A stretch of DNA of 35,799 nt from Nanobdellota archaeon (lineage in GTDB: Archaea; Nanobdellota; Nanobdellia; Parvarchaeales; Parvarchaeaceae). Positions 23,640 through 31,945 of this stretch are shown in pieces. Location: positions 104,454 to 140,252 of the forward strand of contig JAKAPK010000002.1 of NCBI GenBank assembly GCA_021807125.1, written 5' to 3'. The position numbers and the translations under genes are program-made. Positions within the stretch are counted from its first letter, which is position 1; each line of letters starts with the position of its first letter. Below the pieces are notes generated by a model. It did no database searches. It was given only the letters and a program-made list of their open reading frames with translations, and was not told where the DNA came from.

Positions 23640-23710
23640 GCCTCGGGCGAGGATCGAACTCGCGACCTTTTCCTTACCAAGGAAACGCTCTACCACTGAG
23701 CCACCGAGGC
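23640..23710 (-). tRNA. tRNA-Thr (GGU)
   Basis: Complete 71-nt cloverleaf on the minus strand: acceptor GCCTCGG/CCGAGGC, D stem GCTC/GAGC, anticodon arm TTTCC-TTGGTAA-GGAAA (anticodon GGU, reading ACC/ACU), variable AGGTC, T arm GCGAG-TTCGATC-CTCGC. The discriminator is U, as in archaeal tRNA-Thr. There is no intron or encoded CCA. A TATA box TTTATAAG lies about 30 nt upstream, so it has its own promoter downstream of the S17e gene. It marks the right border of the accessory region. Confidence 0.96.
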
Positions 23711-23737
23711 GTATATTTTTAGGATAAAGCAGACTTT

Positions 23738-23747
23738 ACTTATAAAG
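23738..23747 (-). promoter_or_regulatory. tRNA-Thr TATA box
   Basis: Minus-strand CTTTATAAGT lies about 28-37 nt upstream of the tRNA-Thr 5' end, in the 45-nt gap after S17e. Spacing matches an archaeal TATA element. Confidence 0.55.
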
Positions 23748-23755
23748 AAAGAATC

Positions 23756-23971
23756 TTAACCTGCGTATTCTATCACAAACGCTTCAATTTTCTTATCTTT
23801 TGCGAGACGGGTTATGTAGCCGGCTATCTTATTCCTTGTAGTTTTATCCGTACGTATCAAAGAAGTAAGTATTTGTTTATTAGTATCAAAATTATCACTA
23901 AATTCATCCTTATATTTTTTGAGTATATCTACCGTGTATCTCCTTATACTCCTTCCTCTTATCCTTCCCAT
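23756..23971 (-). CDS. rps17e: Ribosomal protein S17e
   Basis: 71 residues. The start MGRIRGRSIRRYTVDILKKY and the later RNKIAGYITRLAKDKK are the family signatures (archaeal S17e: MGRIR...RxRIAGYITR). It is a component of the small ribosomal subunit in Archaea and eukaryotes only, which supports the archaeal assignment. It is slightly longer at the C-terminus than many archaeal copies. The gene has a TATA-like TATTTAAAAATAG-type run upstream near 23976. tRNA-Thr follows on the same strand. Confidence 0.93.
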   Translation of the reverse strand: MGRIRGRSIRRYTVDILKKYKDEFSDNFDTNKQILTSLIRTDKTTRNKIAGYITRLAKDKKIEAFVIEYAG

Positions 23972-24043
23972 TTGTCTATTTAAAAATAGGTGAATATTTA
24001 AGCCTTTGTATCGCTTGCAGTTATCGATATCCTGTATGCGGAT

Positions 24044-24316
24044 TTAAACTATGTCCTCTTCCGCCACTACAACGAAATCGCCAACAGAAATAACTGAATT
24101 ATATGGTATTTCTTGGTTTCCAGTTTCGTCCTTTTCGAACTGAAATGAATTAGCGTATGACGTTGGATTTTTTATAGATAAATAGACTATTTCTCCTGTC
24201 CTAACCTCATATACCAGATCAGCAACAACTCCTATTTTTTTACCGCTCTTGCCGACCACGGTCTTGCCAACCATCGAGCGTGCATCAACACGTTCCCCTT
24301 TTGTTATGCCTGTCAT
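24044..24316 (-). CDS. PRC-barrel domain protein
   Basis: 90 residues covering a single PRC-barrel: ARSMVGKTVVGKSGKKIGVV (about 13-32), then DLVYEVRTGEIVYLSI, and IPYNSVISVGDFVVV at the end. Archaea carry many such stand-alone barrels, related to the RimM C-terminal domain and thought to act as adaptors for RNA or protein. The start is fixed by a strong Shine-Dalgarno (GGAGG, 5 nt before the ATG). A 92-nt gap separates it from the methyltransferase upstream. Confidence 0.87.
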   Translation of the reverse strand: MTGITKGERVDARSMVGKTVVGKSGKKIGVVADLVYEVRTGEIVYLSIKNPTSYANSFQFEKDETGNQEIPYNSVISVGDFVVVAEEDIV

Positions 24317-24408
24317 AATGCCTCCGTCACAGGTGTGGGTTTATTCAACCACTCGAAACACCCTTCATACCTATACTATACGGAGAAGGTTTTAAAGCTT
24401 TTTTGGCG

Positions 24409-24900
24409 TTAAACTGAGAATATGAATACTTTATCATTTTCTATCTGTAATACTGAAAATGGGTTTAAATATGAGAGGTCGATTCCAGATCTCTCTAATA
24501 CAGAGATTACGATCTTTCCGCCCGGCTTTGCAAAAAGTAGTGCCTTGTTTATGCACGTACTTCTCTGAGACTCGTCCATGTCCTGCAGTACGGTTATGCA
24601 AAAAACTTTATCAAATTTTTCATTTGAAAAAAACTTTTCTATAGGTTCTCTTACTATCTTTACGTCGATCAGTTTCTTTTCCAGTAACTTTTCCGCAAGC
24701 CTAGATGGTTCTACTGCGGTTATATTATATCCCTGCAGCCGCTCTTCAAGTATACCTGTTCCGGCACCTATATCAAGTATATTGTCGCTCTTTGTTACAT
24801 TAACTAATTCTAGGATTCTATCAACTTTTTTTTCCTGCTCTGCCCGGTATAGCGGCTCGTAGCTATTTGCTATAACGTTGTAATACTCAACTGCATCCAT
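24409..24900 (-). CDS. Small class I SAM-dependent methyltransferase
   Basis: 163 residues. Motif I is ILDIGAGTGILEERL (about 41-55), followed by an acidic strand end at ITAVEPS (about 60), a fourth-strand segment KVFCITVLQDM (about 99-109) and KPGGKIVISV. It covers only the Rossmann core and lacks a separate recognition domain, so the substrate cannot be guessed. It starts 3 nt after the ProRS stop and is surely co-transcribed with it; a tRNA-related target is possible but not shown. Confidence 0.85.
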   Translation of the reverse strand: MDAVEYYNVIANSYEPLYRAEQEKKVDRILELVNVTKSDNILDIGAGTGILEERLQGYNITAVEPSRLAEKLLEKKLIDVKIVREPIEKFFSNEKFDKVFCITVLQDMDESQRSTCINKALLFAKPGGKIVISVLERSGIDLSYLNPFSVLQIENDKVFIFSV

Positions 24901-24903
24901 CTT

Positions 24904-26343
24904 TCAGTAAGACTGTCCAAAATAGGCGTTGTATTTTGCGTCATCTCCGCAAAAAGTGCATTTATCGCTTATCAATTTCTCGTTTTCCAACGGTATAACT
25001 CTGGATGTTGCACCGGTTTTTTCCTTTATTGTCTCCTCACATTTTTCTGTGCCGCACCACGAAGTCTTTACTATCGCACCTGCTGACTTTAGTATAGAAA
25101 TAACATTTTTCGTGTCTTTTTCTATAATAATTCTGCTCTCCATTGACTTGCGCGCTTCTTTAAGCATGTTTGCCTGCATTTCATCCAATGCTACTTTAAG
25201 CATTTTTATGTTCTTTAGCTCCAGTGTCGTCTTTTCTTTTTCGTTTCTTTTCTTCACCGAAACCTTTGCTGCTGACGCTTCTTTGATCCCTATTTCAAGC
25301 CTTATAGGCACACCTTTCAATTCATACTCGTTAAATTTCCAGCCAGGCGTGTATCCTTCTCTGGAATCTAATTCACATCTTATGCCGTCCGATTTTATTG
25401 CTGAGACTACATCGTTGGCGTACTTTAGTATCATCTTATCGTCTTTACCATTGAGTATAGGTATGGCTACAACTTGTATCGGGGCTATTCTAGGAGGCAA
25501 TATCAATCCTTTATTGTCGCCATGGACAAGAAACATTATCCCAAGTGCTCTCATTGACATACCCCAAGAAGTTTGGTACACATAGTTCCATTGATTGTTA
25601 TTATCGATGAATTTTATCTCAAATGCTTTCGAGAAATTCTGCCCTAAGTTATGAGAGGTTGCGGCCTGGGAAGCGAAATTGTTAGATAATACGGTCTCCA
25701 CAGTATATGTTGCTACTGCTCCTGCGAATTTTTCGGCTTCGCTCTTTCTTCCAACAAGCACTGGAACTGCAAGTAATTCTTCCATTGCTCCCTTATAGAT
25801 ATTCAGCATGTCCAGAGTATTCTCCTCTGCGCTTTTGTTGTCTGCGAACGCACAGTGTCCTTCCTGCCACAGCACTTCTCTGCCCCTTAAGAAAAGGCGC
25901 GTCTCTTTCGTTTCCCACCTTACAACTGTATTCCATTGGTTTAACAGGATAGGTAAATCCCTGTAACTCTTCACCCACCGAGAATAGCTGTCGTACATTA
26001 TAGTCTCGGATGTTGGTCTAACGGCAAGCTTAACGTCTAAATCCCTATCTCCTCCCTTTGTGACCCATGCTACTTCGGGGGCAAATCCCTTTATGTGGCT
26101 GGCCTCTTTTTTGAGTAGATATTCTGGAATAAGAAGGGGAAAGTATGTATTTTTTACGCCTTTTGCCTTGAATTTGACGTCTAAATATTCTTCTAGAACT
26201 TCCCACATGGCATAGCCATATGGTCTGTATACAGTAAAACCTTTCGCTTCCGAAAAATCCGCCACTTCCGCATTGAGTACTACTTCATTGTACCATTCTA
26301 TCAGGTTCGATTCCCTCATATTCTTCAGTTTTTCAGCGCACAT
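24904..26343 (-). CDS. proS: Prolyl-tRNA synthetase (archaeal/eukaryotic type)
   Basis: Charges tRNA-Pro with proline. 479 residues of class II architecture: motif 1 around YFPLLIPEYLL, motif 2 RWETKETRLFLRGREVLWQEGH (about 140-160, quoted in part: RGREVLWQEGH), and motif 3 in GLILPPRIAPIQVV. The anticodon-binding domain follows. The C-terminal zinc domain has C-x4-C (CGTEKC) and CTFC, and the chain ends in the conserved Tyr (YFGQSY), as in archaeal-type ProRS without an editing insert. It is preceded 9 nt upstream by a winged-helix gene. Confidence 0.96.
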   Translation of the reverse strand: MCAEKLKNMRESNLIEWYNEVVLNAEVADFSEAKGFTVYRPYGYAMWEVLEEYLDVKFKAKGVKNTYFPLLIPEYLLKKEASHIKGFAPEVAWVTKGGDRDLDVKLAVRPTSETIMYDSYSRWVKSYRDLPILLNQWNTVVRWETKETRLFLRGREVLWQEGHCAFADNKSAEENTLDMLNIYKGAMEELLAVPVLVGRKSEAEKFAGAVATYTVETVLSNNFASQAATSHNLGQNFSKAFEIKFIDNNNQWNYVYQTSWGMSMRALGIMFLVHGDNKGLILPPRIAPIQVVAIPILNGKDDKMILKYANDVVSAIKSDGIRCELDSREGYTPGWKFNEYELKGVPIRLEIGIKEASAAKVSVKKRNEKEKTTLELKNIKMLKVALDEMQANMLKEARKSMESRIIIEKDTKNVISILKSAGAIVKTSWCGTEKCEETIKEKTGATSRVIPLENEKLISDKCTFCGDDAKYNAYFGQSY

Positions 26344-26352
26344 AATAAAGTT

Positions 26353-26640
26353 TTAAGTTCCTCCTATAAAAACGTAATTGCCATATGCTGCTTTGGAAAA
26401 ATTGCGTGATATAACCCAAAAAGAGTACTCCCCAAATAATGATAGAGACAACGCTTTTTTATACTCAAAGCGCACCATATGTAAGTTCACAAGTAGCCTG
26501 AAGTTGAATTTCAAAGTTGAAAGCGGAATATTATGTGAACAAGATAGCCCGTTCAATAGCGCAGTCGCAGTCAATTTGTTGTTTCGTGATATTGCTTCAA
26601 GAATTATGAATTGGTTTTTGTTTATGGCTTTCGCTATCAA
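26353..26640 (-). CDS. Winged-helix protein, N-terminus uncertain (possible frameshift)
   Basis: The track ORF (95 residues, TTG start) has a winged-HTH layout: NQFIILEAISRNNKLTATAL, then a recognition-helix candidate IPLSTLKFNFRLLV, and a wing with FEYKKALSLS. The real start is doubtful. An ATG at 26696 with a strong Shine-Dalgarno (GGAGATGAT) and a TATA (AGGTTTAAAA, 26731-26740) opens MAKGDGRVRP but stops after 19 codons in another frame. The long frame is open upstream of the TTG and reads RPASKFDRELRSLIAKA. Joining the two gives a natural N-terminus. The likely role is DNA binding. Confidence 0.6.
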   Translation of the reverse strand: MIAKAINKNQFIILEAISRNNKLTATALLNGLSCSHNIPLSTLKFNFRLLVNLHMVRFEYKKALSLSLFGEYSFWVISRNFSKAAYGNYVFIGGT

Positions 26641-26730
26641 TGAGCGTAATTCCCTATCAAACTTACTGGCCGGACGCGACCATCTCCTTTTGCCATATCA
26701 TCTCCTTCTAATCTATAAGATTAAGCACGT

Positions 26731-26740
26731 TTTTAAACCT
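26731..26740 (-). promoter_or_regulatory. TATA box for the winged-helix / ProRS operon
   Basis: Minus-strand AGGTTTAAAA lies 35 nt before the ATG at 26696, which also has a Shine-Dalgarno. Placed between the deaminase stop and the winged-helix gene, it is the only good promoter for the downstream ProRS and methyltransferase genes. Confidence 0.5.
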
Positions 26741-26781
26741 TTTGGGCAACTTAACTTGCCCGGCACACGAGTATTTAAAAG

Positions 26782-27921
26782 TTAATTGCCGAATTTCTTG
26801 AATGAATATTTTTTAGCTGCGGTTTCCAATGCGTTCTTGTCTAGACCCTTTGCGTTGCACAATTCGCTTATTTCATTTTTTAGGGGACTACCAAAAATGC
26901 CGTAGTCATCTGTACACAGTACGAAAGGGATACCGATGTCAAGCAGCCTGTCAATAGGGTGGTTTTTAATGCTCTTCAACCCGAGATGTGCGACTATGTT
27001 TGATGTAGGGCATACTTCTATAGGGACTTCTGAATCCTTTATTTCTTCAAGCAGCTTCTCCTGCTTCCTTGTCAGAACCTCAATTCTGCTTTTATCGTAA
27101 ACCCTGCCATGTGCGTCCTTTTTGCCGATATAAACATCCAGTGGCATATAAGAGACTATCGCGTGACCTAGTCTGTTCGCGCCCAGTGCCAGTGCATCAG
27201 TAACGGTTTCCATGTTTTCTTCCAGGCTGTCGCTTGTGCATTCACCCACGTGCGGGCTCAAACCCAGATTATATGACTTTGAAAGGTCAAAAAAGGGCTT
27301 TAAATCCCGTATAGCTACGTCCTCTTTATTAACAGCGTCCAAACCCACTATCGGCAGATCGTCACATTCGTCCAACAATTTTCTGGTTTGCTCTGCTGCA
27401 AAATCTATCTTTTTAACATCCACTCCAGAACCATTTTTGTATCTGTGCTTTGCCAATCCTATTATAAATCTAAAATCTAACGAAGATTTTTTAAGGCCGT
27501 CGTGAAACTCTCTCAATTTCTCAGCTCCCTCCTCGGCGGTTTGATTTTTAGTCGACGAAAACGGGTCTATTCGCCATTCCACGTAGTTTGTGCCCGCATT
27601 TTCCATGCCTTTCGCGACAATCTCGCCAACCGTCTTCAGCATGCTCTTGTCCAACCCCAAAATATAGCTTATTAACACAAATCTCTGCATGATTTCATCG
27701 AATCTCTGCGTACCATTTGGACGACAGACATACAATTTAGAGAATTTGCGTTTTGCTGAAACGACATTCTCAGAAATCGCATCTCCTAACTTTATGCCTA
27801 TCGGGCTTGTAAGCGAATTTATTCTTTCTCTTTCGGTTTTGAAAACGCCGCTATTGTATATAAGCGAAAATAAACCTTCGCCAGTTATTGAGCCTGTAAG
27901 GTGGGCGTGAAGATCATACAT
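26782..27921 (-). CDS. Adenosine deaminase-family protein
   Basis: Hydrolytic deaminase of the amidohydrolase fold, 379 residues. Zinc-site motifs: DLHAHLTGS near the N-terminus (H-x-H, residues 5 and 7), SPHVGE (His/Glu in the middle), NRLGHAI (His), and VLCTDDYG (Asp pair) near 345. EVCPTSN upstream of the last motif is also typical. The expected reaction is adenosine to inosine, feeding purine salvage; an adenine or aminofutalosine deaminase activity cannot be excluded from sequence. The cytidine-deaminase-like gene lies 7 nt upstream in the same operon. Confidence 0.85.
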   Translation of the reverse strand: MYDLHAHLTGSITGEGLFSLIYNSGVFKTERERINSLTSPIGIKLGDAISENVVSAKRKFSKLYVCRPNGTQRFDEIMQRFVLISYILGLDKSMLKTVGEIVAKGMENAGTNYVEWRIDPFSSTKNQTAEEGAEKLREFHDGLKKSSLDFRFIIGLAKHRYKNGSGVDVKKIDFAAEQTRKLLDECDDLPIVGLDAVNKEDVAIRDLKPFFDLSKSYNLGLSPHVGECTSDSLEENMETVTDALALGANRLGHAIVSYMPLDVYIGKKDAHGRVYDKSRIEVLTRKQEKLLEEIKDSEVPIEVCPTSNIVAHLGLKSIKNHPIDRLLDIGIPFVLCTDDYGIFGSPLKNEISELCNAKGLDKNALETAAKKYSFKKFGN

Positions 27922-27928
27922 ATCTTAA

Positions 27929-28537
27929 TCAGATTTTTCGGACTTTAAGTACATTATCACAATAAGCCCTAAACTTTGCATCAGATTCGTAAAAGGGCTT
28001 GAGTTCTTCTGATAAAGGAAGCTTTGGCATGACATTCAGCTTTGGTTTTATTTCCCTTATTTTTACAGAAGGGTATATATCAAAGCCCTTATCAGTATTG
28101 AAGAGCTCATTTAGCCTTATAGAGTACTTTACATTTCCAGAAACGTCTGCAACAACTATCTGCAGATATGGGTGTGTAAACTCTAACAGAGTACCCCAGC
28201 AATGAAGGGGGCATGCCGGAAATATTTCCACTTCGTCATGCCCTGCATCCTGGAATATCTCTATCATTCTCTTGAAGTCTGTACCGTGATATCCTGCAGA
28301 GAGCGCGTTTATGGTGGCAACCTCCTCCGCATGATAGCCTTTGTGTGCATAAGTCTCTATATTAAATCCTGGAAAAATTGTACCATCGTACATTTGCATT
28401 GCTATACCAACACTCGAACGAAATGTTTTTGCGTTTTTTCTGGCTTCGATAGCGACATTTATGGCTTTTTTCAGCTCTTCCACATCGGTGCCGAGTATGG
28501 AATCTAGGTTGTTTGAGGGCGTCTGTTCGTCTGTCAT
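27929..28537 (-). CDS. Cytidine deaminase-like protein
   Basis: 202 residues. The zinc-site motif HAEEVA (residues 69-74) supplies the metal His and catalytic Glu. The second half reads PACPLHCWG (C109, C113), with three residues between the Cys instead of the usual two (PCxxC). The fold assignment is supported by FNIETYAHKGYHAEEVATINAL, which matches the cytidine deaminase order. It probably deaminates cytidine or a related base, linking to the adenosine deaminase gene 7 nt downstream. The C-terminal 60 residues are an unrecognised extension. A TATA-like TTTATATC lies 5' of the start, divergent from DUF488. Confidence 0.78.
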   Translation of the reverse strand: MTDEQTPSNNLDSILGTDVEELKKAINVAIEARKNAKTFRSSVGIAMQMYDGTIFPGFNIETYAHKGYHAEEVATINALSAGYHGTDFKRMIEIFQDAGHDEVEIFPACPLHCWGTLLEFTHPYLQIVVADVSGNVKYSIRLNELFNTDKGFDIYPSVKIREIKPKLNVMPKLPLSEELKPFYESDAKFRAYCDNVLKVRKI

Positions 28538-28632
28538 AACTATTTAGTGAATATATGATTGAATCTGATATAAATAACTTTTTGGCTATTATAAACCATT
28601 TTATATTAAAGGCTTAGGAAACGTTCCTTATT

Positions 28633-29160
28633 ATGAGACTGCGTGATTCGGCAGTGATAATGACTATAGGTCATTCTACAAGGAAAGCAACGGAACTTCT
28701 CTACCTTATAGAAGAAAATGGGATAGACTTGTTGGTAGATATCCGGGCTATCCCGATGTCAAGACACAATCCTCAGTTCAATGAAGAAAGGCTTAAAAAA
28801 TTCCTTAAAAAACATAATATATCATATAAACACATGCCTGAGCTGGGTGGTCTAAGACATACAAAAAAGGGCTCTAAAAACTGCGGGTGGAAAAACGCTT
28901 CTTTTCGCGGCTTTGCGGACTATATGCAGACGCCTGCGTTCAAAAAAGGCATAAATTCTCTTTTAACACTACATAAAAAACATAAATTAGTTTTGATGTG
29001 CGCAGAAGCGTTACCGTGGAGATGCCATCGTTCTCTTTTAGCGGATGCATTAATCATCCGCGGAATAAAGGTATGCCACATAGTCGGAAAAAACTCCAAA
29101 AAGGAACATAGGATGACTAGTTTCGCAAAAGTAAAAGGAAAGAATATAACTTACCCATAG
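28633..29160 (+). CDS. DUF488 family protein
   Basis: 175 residues. Family motifs are plain: TIGHSTRKATELLYLI (about 11-26), LLVDIRAIPMSRHNPQF (about 33-49), YKHMPELGG, and the closing LMCAEALPWRCHRSLLADAL (about 121-140) with two conserved Cys and an Arg-His pair. Biochemical function is not established for the family; the Cys-rich motif suggests an enzyme. An ATG nine codons later (MTIGHST) is an alternative start. It has its own TATA-like run (TTTTATATT) and is followed by LeuRS after 30 nt. Confidence 0.87.
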   Translation: MRLRDSAVIMTIGHSTRKATELLYLIEENGIDLLVDIRAIPMSRHNPQFNEERLKKFLKKHNISYKHMPELGGLRHTKKGSKNCGWKNASFRGFADYMQTPAFKKGINSLLTLHKKHKLVLMCAEALPWRCHRSLLADALIIRGIKVCHIVGKNSKKEHRMTSFAKVKGKNITYP

Positions 29161-29190
29161 TTTATTTATTATCTGATAACATAGGTTCAT

Positions 29191-31932
29191 ATGGTAAAAT
29201 ATGAGCCCAAGGCGATAGAAAAGAAATGGCAAGATATCTGGGCTGCGAGTAAACTATTTGAACCAGAAATAAACAGTGCGCTTAAAAAGTTCTTCATAAC
29301 GGTGCCAATCCCGTACCCGGATGGGTTCATACATCTTGGTCATCTATATACGTGGACGCGCGCAGACATATACGCCAGATTCATGCGAATGAATGGTTAT
29401 AACGTACTTTTTCCACAGAGTTTTCACGTCACTGGCGGTCCTATAATAGGGATGTCCAATAGAATAAACAGTGGCGATGAAAAAACAATTAATGTACTAA
29501 AGGAACAAGGTGTAAATGATAAAGAATTAGGTCTTTTTGGAAAAAACCCTAAATTTTTAGCAGAATATTTCATAAACACTTTCAAACGCGATTTTGCGGA
29601 TATAGGTATGTCATTCGACTGGAGAAGGACATTCGTTACAACCAGTCTGGAACCTTATTTTTCACGTTTTATAGAGTGGCAGTTCAGGAGGCTTAGAAGT
29701 CTTGGCTTAATAACGCAGGGATCTCACCCCGTAGTGTGGTGTCCGCACGAAAACACGCCGTTAGGGGACCATGATAGGCTTGCTGGAGAAGGGGAATCCC
29801 CTGTAATGTTCACAATAATAAAGTTCAAATGCGGTGAATATGTCTTCCCTGCAGCTACATTGAGACCGGAAACGGTATTTGGTGTAACAAACATATGGAT
29901 AAACCCTAATGTCCGTTATTGTGCTGCTACAATGGAATCTGGAGAAAAATGGATAATAACCGAAAATGCGCAGGACAAGCTTAAGAATCAATTAAAACCT
30001 GTAAAAACTTGTGAGATTCTCGACATTAAGAGTTTCATAGACAAAAAATCCGTAAATCCCATAGACGGGAAAGAAGTACCAATACTACCAGCTGATTTCG
30101 TTGACGCTGATATTGGCACGGGTGTAGCAATGAGTGTGCCTATGCATGCACCATTCGATTATAATGGATTGGACGTTCTAAAAAAGAAGGACTCTATAAA
30201 ATACGGAAATATTGTACCTATAAAAATAATAGACGTTGTAGATCAGAAAGACCTATTAAAGAACGCAATGAATGCGTTCGGGACAACGAAGGATGGTCTT
30301 GAGAAAGCAACGAAGTTTGTATACAAAAAGGAATTCAATCAGGGCGTCTTAAACGAAAACGCTGGAACAATGAACGGGATAGCGGCTAAGCTAGCGAAAA
30401 ATAACATAATAGACTTGTTGAAAGAAAGAAAATCTTATGATTACATGTTTGAATTAGAAGGAGAAGTAGTGTGCAGATGCGGCACACGTGGTGAAGTAAA
30501 GGTGCTAGAAAACCAGTGGTTCATAAGATATTCCGATAAAGACTGGAAAGCAAAGGCAAGAAAAGAAATAGAAAAGATGACTGTGTACCCTGATGAAGTA
30601 AAACTTCAGCTGTTGAATACTCTGGATTGGCTTGAGGACAAGGCTGTTGCAAGAAAAGGCGGGTTGGGCACGCCTTTGCCATGGGACCGGGAATGGCTTA
30701 TAGAGCCATTAAGCGATTCGACGATATACATGGCGTATTATACTATAGCGCATCTAATAAAGAACTTCGATTTGAACGAAGTGAACGATGAGCTTTTCGA
30801 TTACATTTTCATGAATAAAAGGGGAAAAAATATCAAAAACTTGAGCAGACTTGAAAAAATGAGGGCCGAATTTGAATATTGGTATCCGCTTGACATGAGA
30901 ATAAGCGCTAAAGAATTGGTACAGAACCACTTTCTGTTTTTCATACTTAACCACGTAATACTATTCGATGAGGACAAATGGCCAAAGGCAATAGGTATAA
31001 ACGGGTGGTTAAGAATACAGGGACAAAAGATGTCCAAGTCAAAGGGTAATTCACTAACTATACACAAAGCTCTTGAAACTTATGGTGCAGATCAATTAAG
31101 ACTACTGGCAACCGCCGGCAACGGAGTTGATGATGAGGAGTGGAGCACTCTGAACATATCTGGATTAAATCAACGGATCGAAGACATAATGCAGATTATA
31201 GAGATCAAAGATAGTTTCGGCGAAGAGGAGATAGAACTTGACAGATACTTAAAATCAAAACTAGCAAAGATAATAAACTCTGCAACCGATAACTATAAAA
31301 AACTAAGATATAGGAGCGCGGTTTTCTCGGCGCTGTTCGAATCTGTATCGGAACTTAAATTTTACATAAGCGCCGGTGGAAGAAACAAAAATTTGATAAT
31401 GGAATATTTAGAAACTATATTGAAACTTAATCATCCTATATTCCCACATATAACAGACGAACTTTTCTCGTATCTTGGTAACACAAAGATGTTAGAGGAA
31501 ACTACATGGCCGATATACGACGAAAATGCGATAGATAATATAATGGAATCCGAGGTCGAAGTCGTGAAAGCCACTGTAGAGGATATAAGAAACATAATCT
31601 CTAGGATAAAAAAACGCCCTACTAAAATAACTATTGGCATCGCGAATTCCGCGCGTTTCGAATTATATAATAAGGTATTTATGGAAACAAAACACAGCAG
31701 AAATGTGAATGAAATAAGAAGAACTTTGAGAATAAACGATCCTATAATAGACAAGTTACTTAAGAACCCACAAAAATTACCAGAAAAGGAACTTAAACAG
31801 GACGTCGAAGCTAAAACTTTTACAGAGTTAAAGCAATTTATAGAAGGCGCCTTTGAATGCCAAGTTCAAATAATACAAAAAGATAAGGATGAAAAGGCTA
31901 TGCCAGGTAAGCCATCTGTAGAAATAGAATAA
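29191..31932 (+). CDS. leuS: Leucyl-tRNA synthetase (archaeal type)
   Basis: Charges tRNA-Leu. 913 residues of class I architecture: the HIGH motif appears as HLGH (48-51) after PIPYPDGFI, and KMSKS at 613-617. Between them lies a large CP1 editing insert (about 180-440; TLRPETVFGVTNIWINP marks its start, and GTGVAMSVPMHAPFD is the editing-site segment). The C-terminal region holds the anticodon-binding helices and a tail typical of archaeal and eukaryotic LeuRS. The Trm5-like gene follows 13 nt downstream, making a tRNA-directed operon. Confidence 0.96.
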   Translation: MVKYEPKAIEKKWQDIWAASKLFEPEINSALKKFFITVPIPYPDGFIHLGHLYTWTRADIYARFMRMNGYNVLFPQSFHVTGGPIIGMSNRINSGDEKTINVLKEQGVNDKELGLFGKNPKFLAEYFINTFKRDFADIGMSFDWRRTFVTTSLEPYFSRFIEWQFRRLRSLGLITQGSHPVVWCPHENTPLGDHDRLAGEGESPVMFTIIKFKCGEYVFPAATLRPETVFGVTNIWINPNVRYCAATMESGEKWIITENAQDKLKNQLKPVKTCEILDIKSFIDKKSVNPIDGKEVPILPADFVDADIGTGVAMSVPMHAPFDYNGLDVLKKKDSIKYGNIVPIKIIDVVDQKDLLKNAMNAFGTTKDGLEKATKFVYKKEFNQGVLNENAGTMNGIAAKLAKNNIIDLLKERKSYDYMFELEGEVVCRCGTRGEVKVLENQWFIRYSDKDWKAKARKEIEKMTVYPDEVKLQLLNTLDWLEDKAVARKGGLGTPLPWDREWLIEPLSDSTIYMAYYTIAHLIKNFDLNEVNDELFDYIFMNKRGKNIKNLSRLEKMRAEFEYWYPLDMRISAKELVQNHFLFFILNHVILFDEDKWPKAIGINGWLRIQGQKMSKSKGNSLTIHKALETYGADQLRLLATAGNGVDDEEWSTLNISGLNQRIEDIMQIIEIKDSFGEEEIELDRYLKSKLAKIINSATDNYKKLRYRSAVFSALFESVSELKFYISAGGRNKNLIMEYLETILKLNHPIFPHITDELFSYLGNTKMLEETTWPIYDENAIDNIMESEVEVVKATVEDIRNIISRIKKRPTKITIGIANSARFELYNKVFMETKHSRNVNEIRRTLRINDPIIDKLLKNPQKLPEKELKQDVEAKTFTELKQFIEGAFECQVQIIQKDKDEKAMPGKPSVEIE

Positions 31933-31945
31933 ATTAAGACATAGT

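Noticed and set aside
23640-23710. tRNA-Thr as an integrase attachment site
   Set aside because: No duplicate of the tRNA 3' end and no tyrosine integrase gene are visible in the window.
24929-25585. 218-aa plus-strand ORF
   Set aside because: Antisense of ProRS; Ser/Phe/Ile-rich shadow composition.
26378-26785. 135-aa plus-strand ORF opposite the winged-helix gene
   Set aside because: The minus strand has the promoter, Shine-Dalgarno and winged-helix pattern; the plus ORF runs over the promoter and into the deaminase stop.
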